From Pseudomonas fluorescens (GTDB lineage: Bacteria; Pseudomonadota; Gammaproteobacteria; Pseudomonadales; Pseudomonadaceae): 64,000 bases of DNA. The notes below the pieces were generated by a model. The model was given only the letters and a program-made list of their open reading frames with translations, was not told the origin of the DNA and searched no databases. The stretch is from positions 4,651,001 through 4,715,000 of the forward strand of contig NZ_CP015637.1 in NCBI RefSeq assembly GCF_001708445.1, in the 5' to 3' direction. Below, piece by piece: positions 54,561-64,000 of the stretch. Position numbers and translations under genes: made by a program. Positions within the stretch are counted from its first letter, which is position 1, and the number at the start of each line of letters is the position of its first letter.

Positions 54561-55973
54561 TCAACTGCTGCTGCTTTTTGAGCCACTGATTGCATTGAGC
54601 GTACCGAGAATACTGGTGCTCTGCTGACGCAACTGCGCTACCAGCGTATCCATGGCGGTGTACTTGCGGGTCAAGGCGTCCTGCATGGTGGTGAGACGGT
54701 CATCCAGATCGGTCTGCTGCTTGGTCAGGTCTTTCAGGCTGTCGGCCAACGAGGTGGTACGCGTGGCCAGAATCCCGGTGCTCGGCTTGGCATACGCGTC
54801 GGTAGCGGCCGTCAGGCGCGCCAGCAAGCCAGTCTTGCCGCTGAAGATACTGTTGATGTCAGCGGCATTGGTCAGCACCGCCTTATCCCACTGCTTGCTA
54901 TCGATGCTCAGCGCGCCGGTATCCTGATCGGTTGTGACACCGAACTGCGCCAGGGACTTCAAGGTGCCGTTCCCCGAAAGCGCGTTGAACTCGTTGCGGA
55001 TCGCCGACTGCAAGGTGCGCATGGTCGAGTCGCCGGTCAGGGTCGCGGCGATGGAGTTACCCGCGGCGTCCTTGGTGACCTTGGTCTCGGCGTTCATGGC
55101 CTTGAGCAGGGCGTTATAGCTGTCGACAAAGCCCTTGACCCCGGACTTCAGCGCGGTGGCGCTGGTAGTGACCGAGATGGTCATGGCGGTACGAAGCGGG
55201 TTGGTTGTATTCGGATCGTTGGCCGTGACCGTAGGCGACAGCGACAGCAACTTGATGCTTACCCCACTCACCGCATCCGTGATGCTGTTGGACTTGGACT
55301 CCGCCGCAATGCCATCGATGGTGTACTTGGCGTTCTGAGGCGCGCTGACTACCGTGTAGCCAGTATCAATCCCAGAGTTGCCCGACATCGTCAGGTCCGA
55401 ACCGACCCCGCTATTGGTGGAGGTCAGGATCAGACGCGAACCGGTGGAGTCGGTGAGGATGTTGGCACTCAGGCCGGCGGTGCCGAACGTGGAGTTGATC
55501 GAATCACGCACCTGTTGCAGTGTCGCGCCTGCCGGCACACTCAAATCAAAGTTCTTGCCCGACTGCGTGATTGTCAGCGTTGTCGCCGTGGTGCCGGCGT
55601 TGACGACTGTCGACTGGCCACCGGCAAACGTTTTGGTCGATAGCTTCGAAGGCATGGCCAGCTGGTTGACGATCAGCGAGAAGCTGCCGTTCGCCGCACC
55701 TTGGTTGGCCGTCATGGTGGCGACCTTTTCATCCGAAGAGGTACCGGTCAAGCCACTGAAGCTGTTGTCGGTGCCCATGCTGGTCAGCGCACCACGGAAG
55801 GCGTCCAGGGCAGCCTGGATCTTGCCGATCGACGACAGCTGGGTAGTTGCCTTTTGCGATTGGGTATTGATCTGCGACTGTTTCGGCGCTCGCTCGGCAT
55901 CTACCAGGGACTTTACAATTGCCTGGGTATCGAAGCCCGACCCCACGCCAGTAATCGTTGTACCCGCCATCAT
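54561..55973 (-). CDS. fliD: Flagellar filament cap protein FliD
   Basis: 470 residues. The conserved N-terminus (ITGVGSGFDTQAIVKSLV) and C-terminal coiled regions (LKDLTKQQTDLDDRLTTM) that contact filament flank variable Ser/Thr-rich domains. It caps the growing filament. Two Met codons are adjacent behind AGGAG; the second (55970) may be the real start by spacing. In order flaG-fliD-fliS-fliT. Confidence 0.94.
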   Translation of the reverse strand: MMAGTTITGVGSGFDTQAIVKSLVDAERAPKQSQINTQSQKATTQLSSIGKIQAALDAFRGALTSMGTDNSFSGLTGTSSDEKVATMTANQGAANGSFSLIVNQLAMPSKLSTKTFAGGQSTVVNAGTTATTLTITQSGKNFDLSVPAGATLQQVRDSINSTFGTAGLSANILTDSTGSRLILTSTNSGVGSDLTMSGNSGIDTGYTVVSAPQNAKYTIDGIAAESKSNSITDAVSGVSIKLLSLSPTVTANDPNTTNPLRTAMTISVTTSATALKSGVKGFVDSYNALLKAMNAETKVTKDAAGNSIAATLTGDSTMRTLQSAIRNEFNALSGNGTLKSLAQFGVTTDQDTGALSIDSKQWDKAVLTNAADINSIFSGKTGLLARLTAATDAYAKPSTGILATRTTSLADSLKDLTKQQTDLDDRLTTMQDALTRKYTAMDTLVAQLRQQSTSILGTLNAISGSKSSSS

Positions 55974-56051
55974 CTTTCTCCTTTTACGGTGGCTGCCGTT
56001 ATCTTGACGAACAACACTTCAAGCCGTAACAGCAACAAGTTTCATGCCAGC

Positions 56052-56402
56052 TCAAGCCTTGTCGTCAAACAACACGTGACTGGCGCTGGACAGACTTTGC
56101 GCCAGCTTCAAGGCCGTTTCCGAGGGGATCTGGCGGATCACTTCACCGGTGTCGGTGGCAATGACCTTGACCACAACCCTATGGGTGGAAGCGTCAATGG
56201 AAAAATCCAGATTGCGCTGGGCCGCTTGTACGAATTCTTTAATATCGGTGACCGCTTTTTCCAGATCGTCCTTTTGGGACTTACCGGTGGCTGGCGCGGC
56301 CGGCTCAACCTTAGTCTTATCTTTGTCAGCAACCACAGGTGCCACAGTGCCTTGAGGGGCCTGTAGCGGATAAGACAAGTTCAGTTTTACATTCATGTCC
56401 AT
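56052..56402 (-). CDS. flaG: FlaG family protein
   Basis: 116 residues. The first half is Pro/Val/Lys-rich; the second half is the FlaG domain (FSIDASTHRVVVKVIATDTG then VIRQIPSETALKLAQSL). Found after flagellin in pseudomonads and linked to filament length. The ATG at 56402 has GAGGAG seven bases upstream; a TTG two codons earlier is not needed. Confidence 0.9.
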   Translation of the reverse strand: MDMNVKLNLSYPLQAPQGTVAPVVADKDKTKVEPAAPATGKSQKDDLEKAVTDIKEFVQAAQRNLDFSIDASTHRVVVKVIATDTGEVIRQIPSETALKLAQSLSSASHVLFDDKA

Positions 56403-56432
56403 GCCCAATCTCCTCTGATTGGAAAAGACGAA

Positions 56433-56452
56433 AGGGCACGTAAACGCGCCCT
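56433..56452 (-). terminator. Terminator after fliC
   Basis: On the minus strand AGGGCGCG-TTTA-CGTGCCCT forms an eight-pair stem (one G-T pair) followed by a T-rich tail (TTCGTCTTTT). It is 24 bases past the fliC stop, so high-level flagellin mRNA is cut from flaG. Confidence 0.72.
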
Positions 56453-56476
56453 CCCGTCATTTACCCAGCGCTGTAA

Positions 56477-57892
56477 TTACTGAAGCAGCTTCAGTACAGC
56501 GGATGGCAGTTGGTTAGCCTGCGACAGGATCGCGGTGGAAGCCGACTGCAGGGTTTGCTGCTTGGTCAGTTCAGCGGCTTCGGAAGCGAAGTCGACGTCC
56601 TGAACAGTACTACGGGCAGACGTGGTGTTTTTCTGAATGTTGGTCAGGTTATCCACAGTGCTGGTCAGACGGTTCTGAACCGCACCCAGGCCCGAACGGG
56701 AGCTGGAGATGGTAGCGATAGCCTGGTCGATTACGGACACTGCGTTCTGGGCCTTGGTGGCGTCAGTCACGTCAGTCTGCGAAACCGTAACCTTGGCCGA
56801 AGCAGCCGAAGTAGCGGCGCCGAAGAGACCGGTCACACCAGCACCTTCCAGGGAGTAACCCTTGGAGGAGTTCATGTTCACAGCACCGGTAGCGATGATG
56901 CCGTCAGCCAGGGCAGTGGCAGTACCGTAGGCACCGGAACCGTCTTTGGTCGCAACAGTGATGGTACCGGCAGCGGTCGAAGCGCTGAAGGCCAGGTTTT
57001 CACCGGTGTCGGATTTAACCGACAGAGTGCCTTTGGATTCATCGTAGTTAACGCTGATACCCAGTTTGGCGGAGTTGGACTTCAGTTGCTCAGCCAAGCT
57101 GCCGGTATCGGTTACGCCGATGAACGTGGTGGCTTGGCCGCCAACGGTCATGGTGAACGAAGCCGGAGCAGCAGCAGCACCCGCGCCGACAACGAACTGA
57201 GCTTCAGTGCTGGCAGTAGCGCTCAGGCCACCGACGGCGCCATTCAGTTGGGCAGCGATGGTTTTAGCGGAAGCAGCGGCAGCTACGGTTACGTTGGTAG
57301 TCTGACCGTTACCAGTCACAGCGATTGCGCCACCAGCAACACCAGCACCAGGGGTGATGCCCAGGCTGTTGATCTGCTGCGAACCGATGTTGTTGGCAGC
57401 AACGTTGTCCAGGCTTACGTTGATGGTTTCGTTAGCGTTGGCGCCAACCTGGATAGCTTTGGTACCGTAAGAGCCGTCCAGCAGTTTCTGGCCACCGAAA
57501 GTAGTGGTTTGCGAGATACGGGTCAGTTCCGAAGTCAGAGCCTGGTATTCGTCGTTGTTCGACTTACGGTCGTCGGTGCTCAGGGAGCCAGTAGCCGAAG
57601 ACAGAGCCAGGGTACGCATTTTTTGCAGAATGTCGGTCGAAGCCTGCATTGCGCCTTCAGCGGTTTGCGCGATGGAGATACCATCGTTAGCGTTCTTCAC
57701 TGCTTGACCCAGGCCATTGATTTGGCTAGTCATGCGAGTAGCAATACCCAAGCCGGCAGCGTCGTCTTTAGCGCTGTTGATACGCAGGCCGGAAGACAGG
57801 CGCTGCATGGAAGTGGCCAGGGCGCCGCCAGCTTTGTTCAGGTTGCCCTGGGTAGTGATCGAAGCAATGTTGGTGTTTACTGTTAAAGCCAT
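56477..57892 (-). CDS. fliC: Flagellin
   Basis: 471 residues. The N-terminal D0/D1 region is conserved ([37 protein letters not shown]) and so is the C-terminal part ([23 protein letters not shown]; here [19 protein letters not shown], ending SAVLKLLQ). The middle is Ala/Gly/Thr-rich and variable, with Ser/Thr positions that could be glycosylated. The start at 57892 has GAGGA upstream; a long in-frame extension beyond it is leader sequence. FliA promoter and terminator are both present. Confidence 0.96.
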   Translation of the reverse strand: MALTVNTNIASITTQGNLNKAGGALATSMQRLSSGLRINSAKDDAAGLGIATRMTSQINGLGQAVKNANDGISIAQTAEGAMQASTDILQKMRTLALSSATGSLSTDDRKSNNDEYQALTSELTRISQTTTFGGQKLLDGSYGTKAIQVGANANETINVSLDNVAANNIGSQQINSLGITPGAGVAGGAIAVTGNGQTTNVTVAAAASAKTIAAQLNGAVGGLSATASTEAQFVVGAGAAAAPASFTMTVGGQATTFIGVTDTGSLAEQLKSNSAKLGISVNYDESKGTLSVKSDTGENLAFSASTAAGTITVATKDGSGAYGTATALADGIIATGAVNMNSSKGYSLEGAGVTGLFGAATSAASAKVTVSQTDVTDATKAQNAVSVIDQAIATISSSRSGLGAVQNRLTSTVDNLTNIQKNTTSARSTVQDVDFASEAAELTKQQTLQSASTAILSQANQLPSAVLKLLQ

Positions 57893-57971
57893 GACGAAAT
57901 CCTCGTTGGATGGATACTGCGGCTTCCGGCCCTGGCAACCGCCGGGTGTGGCCTGAGAACCTACGTAATAG

Positions 57972-57998
57972 TTATCGTCGTGGTAGGCGGTTGCTTGA
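57972..57998 (-). promoter_or_regulatory. FliA (sigma28) promoter for fliC
   Basis: On the minus strand TCAAG (57998-57994), 14 bases, then GACGATAA (57979-57972). It is 79 bp before the fliC start, with the same spacing as the cheV promoter. Confidence 0.78.
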
Positions 57999-58103
57999 GC
58001 CTTTTTTTTATTTTTTTTACTGGCCTCGTGCCATCCCTTGTAATTCAAGGCTTTAGGCTGACTTTTCCCACCGGATTTTCTGGTTTTTTTGGCGCCAAAT
58101 AAA

Positions 58104-58135
58104 AAACGCCGATGATCTTTCGATCATCGGCGTTT
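58104..58135 (-). terminator. Terminator after the FabH-like gene
   Basis: AAACGCCGATGATC and its exact reverse complement form a 14-bp stem with loop TTTC; on the minus strand T residues follow (TTTTTTATTT). It lies 31 bp past the stop of the FabH-like gene and isolates it from fliC. Confidence 0.85.
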
Positions 58136-58166
58136 GCTTTTGCGGCGAACTCAGTCTACCGACGCG

Positions 58167-59096
58167 TCACGGACGATGCAGAATCGCCGAGCCCCACGAC
58201 AGGCCCACGCCAAAACCGCTGATGGCCACGCGCTTCCAGGTAGCGTCCATCACGTGCTTCTCCAGCAGCAATGGAATACTCGACGACACGGTGTTACCGG
58301 TCTCGACCATATCCTTGATGAACTTGTCCACCGGGGCATCCTCGAAACGCCGCGCCACGGCATCGACAATCGCCGCACTGCCCTGGTGAATGCAGAACGC
58401 ATCGATGTCGTCGGCCTTGAGCTGCGACTCATCGAGCAGCTCATGCAGGTGTGCCGGCACCTTGAGCAATGCGAAGTTGAACACCTGGCGGCCGTTCATG
58501 AAGAACACGCCATCACTGACCTTCAGGTGCGGCGCGCCGGAACCGTCGGTGCCGAACTTCGCCTTGCCCAGCAACCACGACGCGTCTTCGCCCATCCACG
58601 TGGCAGTGGCGGCATCGCCGAACAGCATGGTGGTGTTGCGATCTTCCGGGTCGACAATCTTGGAGTACGGATCGGCCGTGACCAGCAGGCCGTTTTTCAG
58701 GCCGGTGGCTTCCATGAAGCCTTTCATTGCGTAGATACCGTAGACGTAGCCCGAGCAGCCCAGGGAAATATCGAAGGCCGCCACGTGGGTCGGCAGGCCC
58801 AGCTTGTCCTGGACGATGGCGGCGGTGTGGGGCAAACCCTCTTCGTCGCCGTTCTGGGTGACGACGATCAGTGCGTCGATGGACTCGCGCTTCAAATCCG
58901 GGTTGTTGGCAAACAAAGCGTTGACCGCCTCGACACACAGGTCGGAGGTTTCCTGCGCAGCTTCCTTGCGCGGCAGAAACGCCGACCCGATCTTGCCAAT
59001 GATGAACTCTTCATCCTTGGCGAATTTGGCACCCTGGGCGTAGTTATCGATCCCGTCTGCCGGCACGTAACTGGCGATGCTTTTTATGCCAATCAT
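58167..59096 (-). CDS. 3-oxoacyl-ACP synthase III-like protein of the flagellin glycosylation region
   Basis: 309 residues with the FabH/thiolase fold and its triad: Cys114 in SLGCSGYVYG, His237 in FCIHQGS and Asn268 in TGNTVSS. It is intact and likely a condensing or acyl-transfer enzyme. In P. syringae and relatives a gene of this type (orf3) lies in the flagellin glycosylation island between flgL and fliC, next to glycosyltransferases fgt1 and fgt2, and is thought to help make the acyl part of the modified sugar. Here no glycosyltransferase accompanies it. It is not the housekeeping fabH, judging from context. Confidence 0.85.
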   Translation of the reverse strand: MIGIKSIASYVPADGIDNYAQGAKFAKDEEFIIGKIGSAFLPRKEAAQETSDLCVEAVNALFANNPDLKRESIDALIVVTQNGDEEGLPHTAAIVQDKLGLPTHVAAFDISLGCSGYVYGIYAMKGFMEATGLKNGLLVTADPYSKIVDPEDRNTTMLFGDAATATWMGEDASWLLGKAKFGTDGSGAPHLKVSDGVFFMNGRQVFNFALLKVPAHLHELLDESQLKADDIDAFCIHQGSAAIVDAVARRFEDAPVDKFIKDMVETGNTVSSSIPLLLEKHVMDATWKRVAISGFGVGLSWGSAILHRP

Positions 59097-59329
59097 TGTG
59101 GCTTCCCAATACTAAATAGCTGGAGAACACCCCTCGGACGACGCCTGGAGTGCTGGACAATAAAGGGGATAACCCCATAAAAATCTCGCTGAAAGCCGCC
59201 CCGCAAGGACCCTGTGACGACTTATCCTTTTCACACGATACAGTGAAGATGCGCTTTATGACTCACAGGTCACTCAATTGTGTGTGCTTTGTGCAAAACC
59301 TTCAAACAATTAAACCCCAGAAACGAAAA

Positions 59330-59357
59330 CGGCCCGCCCTGTTTCCAGAGCGGGCCG
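59330..59357 (-). terminator. Terminator after flgL
   Basis: CGGCCCGCCCT and AGAGCGGGCCG pair with one mismatch around loop GTTTCC; on the minus strand TTTTCGTTT follows. It begins 17 bases after the flgL stop. Confidence 0.8.
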
Positions 59358-59373
59358 CTTGGCTAGACGCCGC

Positions 59374-60975
59374 TTACATCTTGTTGAACAGGCTCAACTG
59401 GGAGATTTTGACGAACGCCAATTGCGAGGCCTGCAACATGGTTTGCTGCAGCGTCAGATTGATCGCCGCCTCGCCCATATCGATGTTGGCCAGGTCACTC
59501 ATGGTGCTGGTGTTGGCCAGGCCGATACTGGTGTTTTCGTCAGACTGGATGTCCAGGGCGTTGCCCCGCGCACCGATGGAACCCCGCACGTTGGTGATCT
59601 GCGACATTGAATTGGCCAGGTTGGCGATGGAAGCATCCAACACGTCCTTGAGCTTGACGGTCGCCGCCGGATTGCCGTCGGCGGGCAGCTCCAGCGCCTT
59701 GCGCAATTGGCCAAGGGTGTCCAGCGCATTCTGGGTTTTCTGGGTATTGGCCCCCACGGAAAACTGATCGCCCGCTTGCGGCGTCCCGCCGCTGATGTCA
59801 AAGGTCACCCCGGCCGCGGTCAAGGTTGTCCCGCCGCCGGTATCACCGGTGGCAATGGGCCTGCTATTGGCGGTGTAGGGCTGGGTATACATCTCATAGG
59901 CGGTGGCGCTGGTGAACTTGATCAGCGCCCCGCTGTTGGTCGGGAACGTGCTGGCATAGCCCGCCTGGCTGGACACGGTGGCATTGTTCAATTGTGCCGT
60001 GGACGCGTTGCTCGGCGTGCGCGAGATACTGAAGGTATCCGGCTTGGCTTCCAGGCTGAACGAACGATCCTTGACCAGCGCATCGGAGTTGGCGCCCGGA
60101 GCAACGTCGCCGAGGTTCATGGTGATGTCGAACTTCACCCCACGCAGCGCCACGCTGGTGCTGCCTTCCTTGGTGGCGTCGAAGGTACCGTTGCCGGCAA
60201 TCTCCGAAGTCACGTCAGTGCCGTTCTTATCGGACACCTTGTATTGAGTACTGCTGGTAAAGGTCAGCTTGTACGGCTCGCCGTCGGCGAACTTACTGGC
60301 GTAGTCGGAGCTCGACGTCACCAGCCCGGCCGACAGCGCAACCTTGTTGTCATTGACCGTCGGCGGCACCGTCTGGGGCACAGGTGCAAGCCACGTGGCC
60401 TGGGTGCGACTGGAGTTGGCAGCGCCCTCCAGAACCGTCTTGCCGGTATCGCCAGCGTTGACCGTCAACGTATTCGACACTTGCAGGCTCAGCGGTGTTT
60501 CGTCGCCCTGATAGCTGTAGGTGCCATCATTGTTACGGCTGTAGGGCGGGGTCTGGGTCTTGGAACCGGAAAACAGGTAGTTGCCGGAAGAGTCCTTGCT
60601 GTTGAGCAAGCCCAGGACCTGATCCTCGATCGCCCCCACTTCACTGGCAACCGAGCGACGGTCGGCGTCGCTCAACGAACCACCGGCACGCAGGGCCAAC
60701 TGAGTGGCGCGCTGCAAGGCATCGTTGATCGCGCCGAGCACGCTTTCTTCGTTGGTCAGGGAGTTTTTCAGGCTGGTGATATTGCCGTTGAACTGGCCCA
60801 GCATGTCTTTCTGCTGTTGCAGCAACAGCAAGCGCGCGGCGGCGACCGGATCATCCCCGGCGGTTTGCACACGCACACCGGAACTGGCCTGGTCTTGAGC
60901 CTTCACCACGCTGGAATAGTTGTCCGAATACTTGGCGGAACTGGTTTCGAAATATTGAGCAGTAGAAATACGCAT
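59374..60975 (-). CDS. flgL: Flagellar hook-filament junction protein FlgL
   Basis: 533 residues, longer than enterobacterial FlgL because of a Ser/Thr/Gly-rich middle insert, as is usual in fluorescens-type strains. The N-terminus (MRISTAQYFETSSAKYSDNY) and C-terminus (LQQTMLQASQLAFVKISQLS) are the conserved flagellin-like coiled regions. It joins hook and filament with FlgK, 14 bp after it. Confidence 0.94.
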   Translation of the reverse strand: MRISTAQYFETSSAKYSDNYSSVVKAQDQASSGVRVQTAGDDPVAAARLLLLQQQKDMLGQFNGNITSLKNSLTNEESVLGAINDALQRATQLALRAGGSLSDADRRSVASEVGAIEDQVLGLLNSKDSSGNYLFSGSKTQTPPYSRNNDGTYSYQGDETPLSLQVSNTLTVNAGDTGKTVLEGAANSSRTQATWLAPVPQTVPPTVNDNKVALSAGLVTSSSDYASKFADGEPYKLTFTSSTQYKVSDKNGTDVTSEIAGNGTFDATKEGSTSVALRGVKFDITMNLGDVAPGANSDALVKDRSFSLEAKPDTFSISRTPSNASTAQLNNATVSSQAGYASTFPTNSGALIKFTSATAYEMYTQPYTANSRPIATGDTGGGTTLTAAGVTFDISGGTPQAGDQFSVGANTQKTQNALDTLGQLRKALELPADGNPAATVKLKDVLDASIANLANSMSQITNVRGSIGARGNALDIQSDENTSIGLANTSTMSDLANIDMGEAAINLTLQQTMLQASQLAFVKISQLSLFNKM

Positions 60976-60989
60976 CGTCCCAGACTCCC

Positions 60990-63035
60990 TTAAAGACTAT
61001 TGATCAATGTACTGAAGGTTTCTTGCGCAGCCTTGATGATCTGCGACGACGCCGTGTAGTACTGCTGGAACTTGATCATGTCGCCCGCTTCCTCATCCAG
61101 GTTGACCTGGGACACCGAGTTGCGCGCGTCCTGGTTGGCCTTGAGCAATGCGCCGGTTGCCGTGGTGTCGGTAATGGCCGAAGCGGCCTTGGCACCCACG
61201 GTCGAGACCAGGCGGCTGTTGGCCGTCACCAGGCTCACACCACCGCCACTGCCATCGGCCAGGCCGACCGAGGCCTTGGTTTGCAGGTCCAGCAATGCCA
61301 GGGCATTGCGGTTATCCGAGCGGCCCGCGGCGTTGAACGAGAACGAGGTGCTGTCACCGTCGGCAGGCGAGCCGCCGACCGTAGTATCGAAACTGAAGCT
61401 CTGTGCCGGGGTGAGCAAGGTCCCGCTGGCATCGCGCATCGGTACGGCGACCGTAATCTTGTTGCCTTGGCCTGGAACGATGGTGCCGGTACCAATCGGG
61501 TTACCCTGGGCATCGTTGAGCGTGTACGGCTGAGTGCCGTCGGTGGCCGGCTTGCCGAATACCATCTTGACCGGCATCGAGTGTTCAATCCCGGTACGCA
61601 GCTGAGCGGTCGCCGCGCCGCCATCGATGTCGATCGGCACCGTCAGGCTCGGCGGGGTAAAGGTGCCAGTGCCCTGGTTGGTCTTGCTGCCCTCGCCCAG
61701 CAAAGGCCCGGCGAATGCGATTTTATTGGCGTCGGTCAGTTGGGTACCGATACCGGTGGCACCGTTGGCGGTCGGGCTGACCTTGAAGGTGTCACCCGCG
61801 GCCACCGGGCCTTTGCCGTCCAGGGCCAGGGTAAAACCATCAATCACCGGCGGCGGCGTGGTGGTGGTGTCAAACGCGCCCATGGCCTTGCCGTCGGAAC
61901 GCGTCACCGTGTAGTTATTGCCACTGCTGAAGGTGACTTTATAGTCGTAGGTCGACAGCTTGCTGGTGTCGCTGATGCTGACATTCAGGTTACCGGAACC
62001 GGCGCTGTTTCCCGCCGCGCCTTGGCTGCGCTGCGAGATGGCGACAGCGCTGTTGACGTCCTTGAACAGGGACACGCCGAAGTCGCCGTTCAAATCCAGG
62101 CCTTGGCCGAGCTGGCTGTTGACGGTATCGGCGGTGGCAATGGCGATACGCCCCAAATCATTGATGGCCGGCATCAAGGCGTCACTGCGATAACGCAACA
62201 GGCCACCGATGCTACCGCCACTGAGCACATTGCCCAGGTCGATCGAGGTTCCGCCACCCGCATTGAGCTGGATGGTGTACTGGCTCGGGTCGTTTTGGCT
62301 CGGCACTGCCGAAATGGTGCTGGACTGGTCGCCCAACACCAGGGACTGCCCGGTGCCGGTACTGACGCTGAATATCCCGTTCTTTTCGCTGGCGGTGACC
62401 CCCACCAACTCATTGAGCGAACGTACCGCTTCGTTACGCGCATCCAGCAGGTTGGCCGGCGCCGTGGTGGTTGAGCCTTGGGCCTGGGTGATCTGCTTGT
62501 TGAGCGAGGCGATCGACGAGGTCAATTGGTTGACCTGATCGCTCATGGTGCCCAACTGGCCGTTGATCGATTCTTTCTGCTGGTTGAGCTGGCCGGAGAT
62601 CGCGTTGAAACGGTTGCTCAGGGTCTGGGCGCTGGTCAACAGCACTTGTCGGGCAGAAACGTCGCTGGGGTTGGACGCGGCGGTCTGCACGGCGGAGAAG
62701 AACGCCCCCAGCACCGAGGACATGCCGGTGGTCTTGTCCGACAAGGTCTTGTCGATGGCGCTCGCCTGGCTCGAATAGGCCTTGGCATCGTTATTGAGTG
62801 CCGTGCTGTTCTGGTAAGCCGCGTCCAGGAATTCGTTATATACCCGGCGCACATCGGCCAGGGTGGTGCCGCTACCGATGTATACGCCGCCGTAGGGGTT
62901 CGACGCGTTCGCGTTCTGGGTGGTCTGCTGACGCGAATAGCCCGAGGTGTTGGCGTTGGCGATGTTGTTACTCAAGACCGACAACGATCCTTGAGCGGCG
63001 TTAAGCCCCGACATCCCGATATTGAGCAAACTCAT
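60990..63035 (-). CDS. flgK: Flagellar hook-filament junction protein FlgK
   Basis: 681 residues. The N-terminus MSLLNIGMSGLNAAQGSLSV with ANTSGYSRQ is the hook-associated signature; the C-terminus (VSQVNLDEEAGDMIKFQQYY) is the matching coiled part. The large variable middle is Gly/Ala/Thr-rich. First of the two junction proteins; 13 bp after flgJ. Confidence 0.95.
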   Translation of the reverse strand: MSLLNIGMSGLNAAQGSLSVLSNNIANANTSGYSRQQTTQNANASNPYGGVYIGSGTTLADVRRVYNEFLDAAYQNSTALNNDAKAYSSQASAIDKTLSDKTTGMSSVLGAFFSAVQTAASNPSDVSARQVLLTSAQTLSNRFNAISGQLNQQKESINGQLGTMSDQVNQLTSSIASLNKQITQAQGSTTTAPANLLDARNEAVRSLNELVGVTASEKNGIFSVSTGTGQSLVLGDQSSTISAVPSQNDPSQYTIQLNAGGGTSIDLGNVLSGGSIGGLLRYRSDALMPAINDLGRIAIATADTVNSQLGQGLDLNGDFGVSLFKDVNSAVAISQRSQGAAGNSAGSGNLNVSISDTSKLSTYDYKVTFSSGNNYTVTRSDGKAMGAFDTTTTPPPVIDGFTLALDGKGPVAAGDTFKVSPTANGATGIGTQLTDANKIAFAGPLLGEGSKTNQGTGTFTPPSLTVPIDIDGGAATAQLRTGIEHSMPVKMVFGKPATDGTQPYTLNDAQGNPIGTGTIVPGQGNKITVAVPMRDASGTLLTPAQSFSFDTTVGGSPADGDSTSFSFNAAGRSDNRNALALLDLQTKASVGLADGSGGGVSLVTANSRLVSTVGAKAASAITDTTATGALLKANQDARNSVSQVNLDEEAGDMIKFQQYYTASSQIIKAAQETFSTLINSL

Positions 63036-63048
63036 GGTGGTTCAGACC

Positions 63049-64000
63049 TTATAAATGAGTGGTCGCGCCCGCGGCAGCGTAATTCTGGTAACTGTCCATC
63101 GTTTTGGCGATCTGCGAAATCTTGCTGGCATAGGCCGGGTCGGTTGCGTATCCGGCTTTTTGCAACTCGCGTACAAACTGTTCGGGGTTATCGGCCGATT
63201 TCACAACTTCTTTATAGCGATCATTGCTTTGCAGCAACGTCACCAGGTCATGGAAGCTGTCCTGGTAGGAGTCGTAGGAACGGAACTGCGCCGTCTCCTT
63301 GACCATCGCCCCATCACGAAACTCGCTGGTGATCGCGCGGGCCTGGCCGCCCTGCCAACTCTTGCCGGCCTTGATGCCGAACAGGTTGTGGCTGCTGCTG
63401 CCGTCCTCGGCGCGCATCACCGATTTGCCCCAGCCGGTTTCCAGGGCGGCCTGGGCCACCAAGTACTTTGGATCGACGCCGATACGTGCTGCCGCGGCCT
63501 TGGCCATCGGCAACATGGTGGCGACGAATTCATCCTGGGAACTGAAGGCTTTCTTCGCCGGCGCCAACGGTGGCTGGGCCACGGCGCGACCGTAGACCTG
63601 CATGCGTCCGCTCGGTACGGCAAACGTGCGCGCGGTGCTGTTGACCACGCTGTCGTCGGCGGCACTGTTACGCAGCGGTGCGTTTTTAGCATCGATCGCG
63701 ACCGGCGCGGTCGGCACGATGCCAGCGAGCAGGCGGTCGGTCAGCTTGCTTGGCAGGGCAATACGACGCTGGTTCATCAGCGCCATATCGTGGGCGTGGG
63801 CGCTGGCGCCCTCGGGCACCGCCACGCGGTACGCCCACAGCGGACGCTGGCCATTGGAGCGACCCAGCGGGCCATCGGCCTTGGTGCCAGCGGCGATTTC
63901 CGTCGGCACATCGACCTTCTTCGCCGCGTCTGCCGCCGCCGGCCCCTGCAAGGTGGCCGCCTGGGCGTCCACCGGTTTGTTCTTCTGCATCTGGCGCATC
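63049..64000 (-). CDS. flgJ: Flagellar rod assembly protein/muramidase FlgJ (N-terminus outside window)
   Basis: At least 316 residues; the reading frame runs through the right edge, so the rod-cap N-terminal domain is missing from view. The C-terminal glucosaminidase domain is complete, with AAARIGVDPKYLVAQAALET (catalytic Glu in ALETGWG) and SSHNLFGIKAG. It opens the peptidoglycan for the rod. The visible linker is Lys/Ala/Pro-rich. Confidence 0.93.
   Translation of the reverse strand, partial: MRQMQKNKPVDAQAATLQGPAAADAAKKVDVPTEIAAGTKADGPLGRSNGQRPLWAYRVAVPEGASAHAHDMALMNQRRIALPSKLTDRLLAGIVPTAPVAIDAKNAPLRNSAADDSVVNSTARTFAVPSGRMQVYGRAVAQPPLAPAKKAFSSQDEFVATMLPMAKAAAARIGVDPKYLVAQAALETGWGKSVMRAEDGSSSHNLFGIKAGKSWQGGQARAITSEFRDGAMVKETAQFRSYDSYQDSFHDLVTLLQSNDRYKEVVKSADNPEQFVRELQKAGYATDPAYASKISQIAKTMDSYQNYAAAGATTHL

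Noticed and set aside
57893..58048. N-terminal extension of flagellin by 52 residues
   Set aside because: It includes a poly-Lys stretch coded by the T-rich leader and the FliA promoter; MALTVNTN at 57892 has a ribosome site and is the flagellin start.

Overview
The window comes from a gamma-proteobacterial chromosome of the Pseudomonas fluorescens group. The evidence is the Pseudomonas-specific order of flagellar and chemotaxis genes (fleQ, fleSR, fleN, flhF, parC/parP, hptB-hsbR-hsbA), the atu terpene locus, high GC, and REP/REPIN repeats of the fluorescens type (GTGGGAGGGGGCTTGCCCCC and GTAGGAGCGAGCTTGCTCGC).

Left part, 1-9.2 kb: an acyclic terpene (citronellol/geraniol) catabolic locus, with atuR divergent from atuABCDEF. 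A pair of palindromes in the shared promoter looks like the AtuR operator. atuD-E-C-F supply citronellyl-CoA dehydrogenase, a hydratase and both subunits of geranyl-CoA carboxylase. atuG and atuH do not follow. A variant REPIN sits between atuE and atuF.

9.2-12.6 kb: a DEDDh exonuclease and ppnP, then an IS110-family element of the IS1111 group (10223-12569). It sits between the hairpin of a bidirectional terminator and its T-run. It carries a 911-bp in-frame fragment of an NRPS adenylation domain, bracketed by two identical 79-bp copies of the IS right end. The long region downstream of the transposase is where this group encodes its guide (bridge/seek) RNA.

12.6-18.7 kb: a MOSC protein, cheV with a FliA-type promoter, an orphan helical protein, a NarL-type two-component pair, a YegS-like lipid kinase and a DUF2802 protein.

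18.7 kb to the end: a nearly continuous minus-strand motility region. In transcription order, starting at the right edge, it runs: flgJ (partial)-flgK-flgL; a FabH-like flagellin-island gene; fliC-flaG-fliD-fliS-fliT; fleQ; fleS-fleR; fliEFGHIJ; hsbA-hsbR-hptB; fliK; fliLMNOPQR-flhB; two small cold-shock-domain genes; flhA-flhF-fleN-fliA; cheY-cheZ-cheA-cheB-motC-motD-parC-parP-cheW-DUF2802. Matches to sigma54 -24/-12 promoters precede fleS, fliE, fliK, fliL and, more weakly, flhA. FliA (sigma28) promoters precede fliC and cheV. This fits the known cascade FleQ -> FleSR/sigma54 -> FliA.

The most unusual items are the IS1111 element with its captured NRPS fragment and possible terminator targeting, the four-fold acidic LLDxLHGKG repeat in the CheA linker, the two cold-shock genes between flhA and flhB, and the lone FabH-like gene beside fliC.
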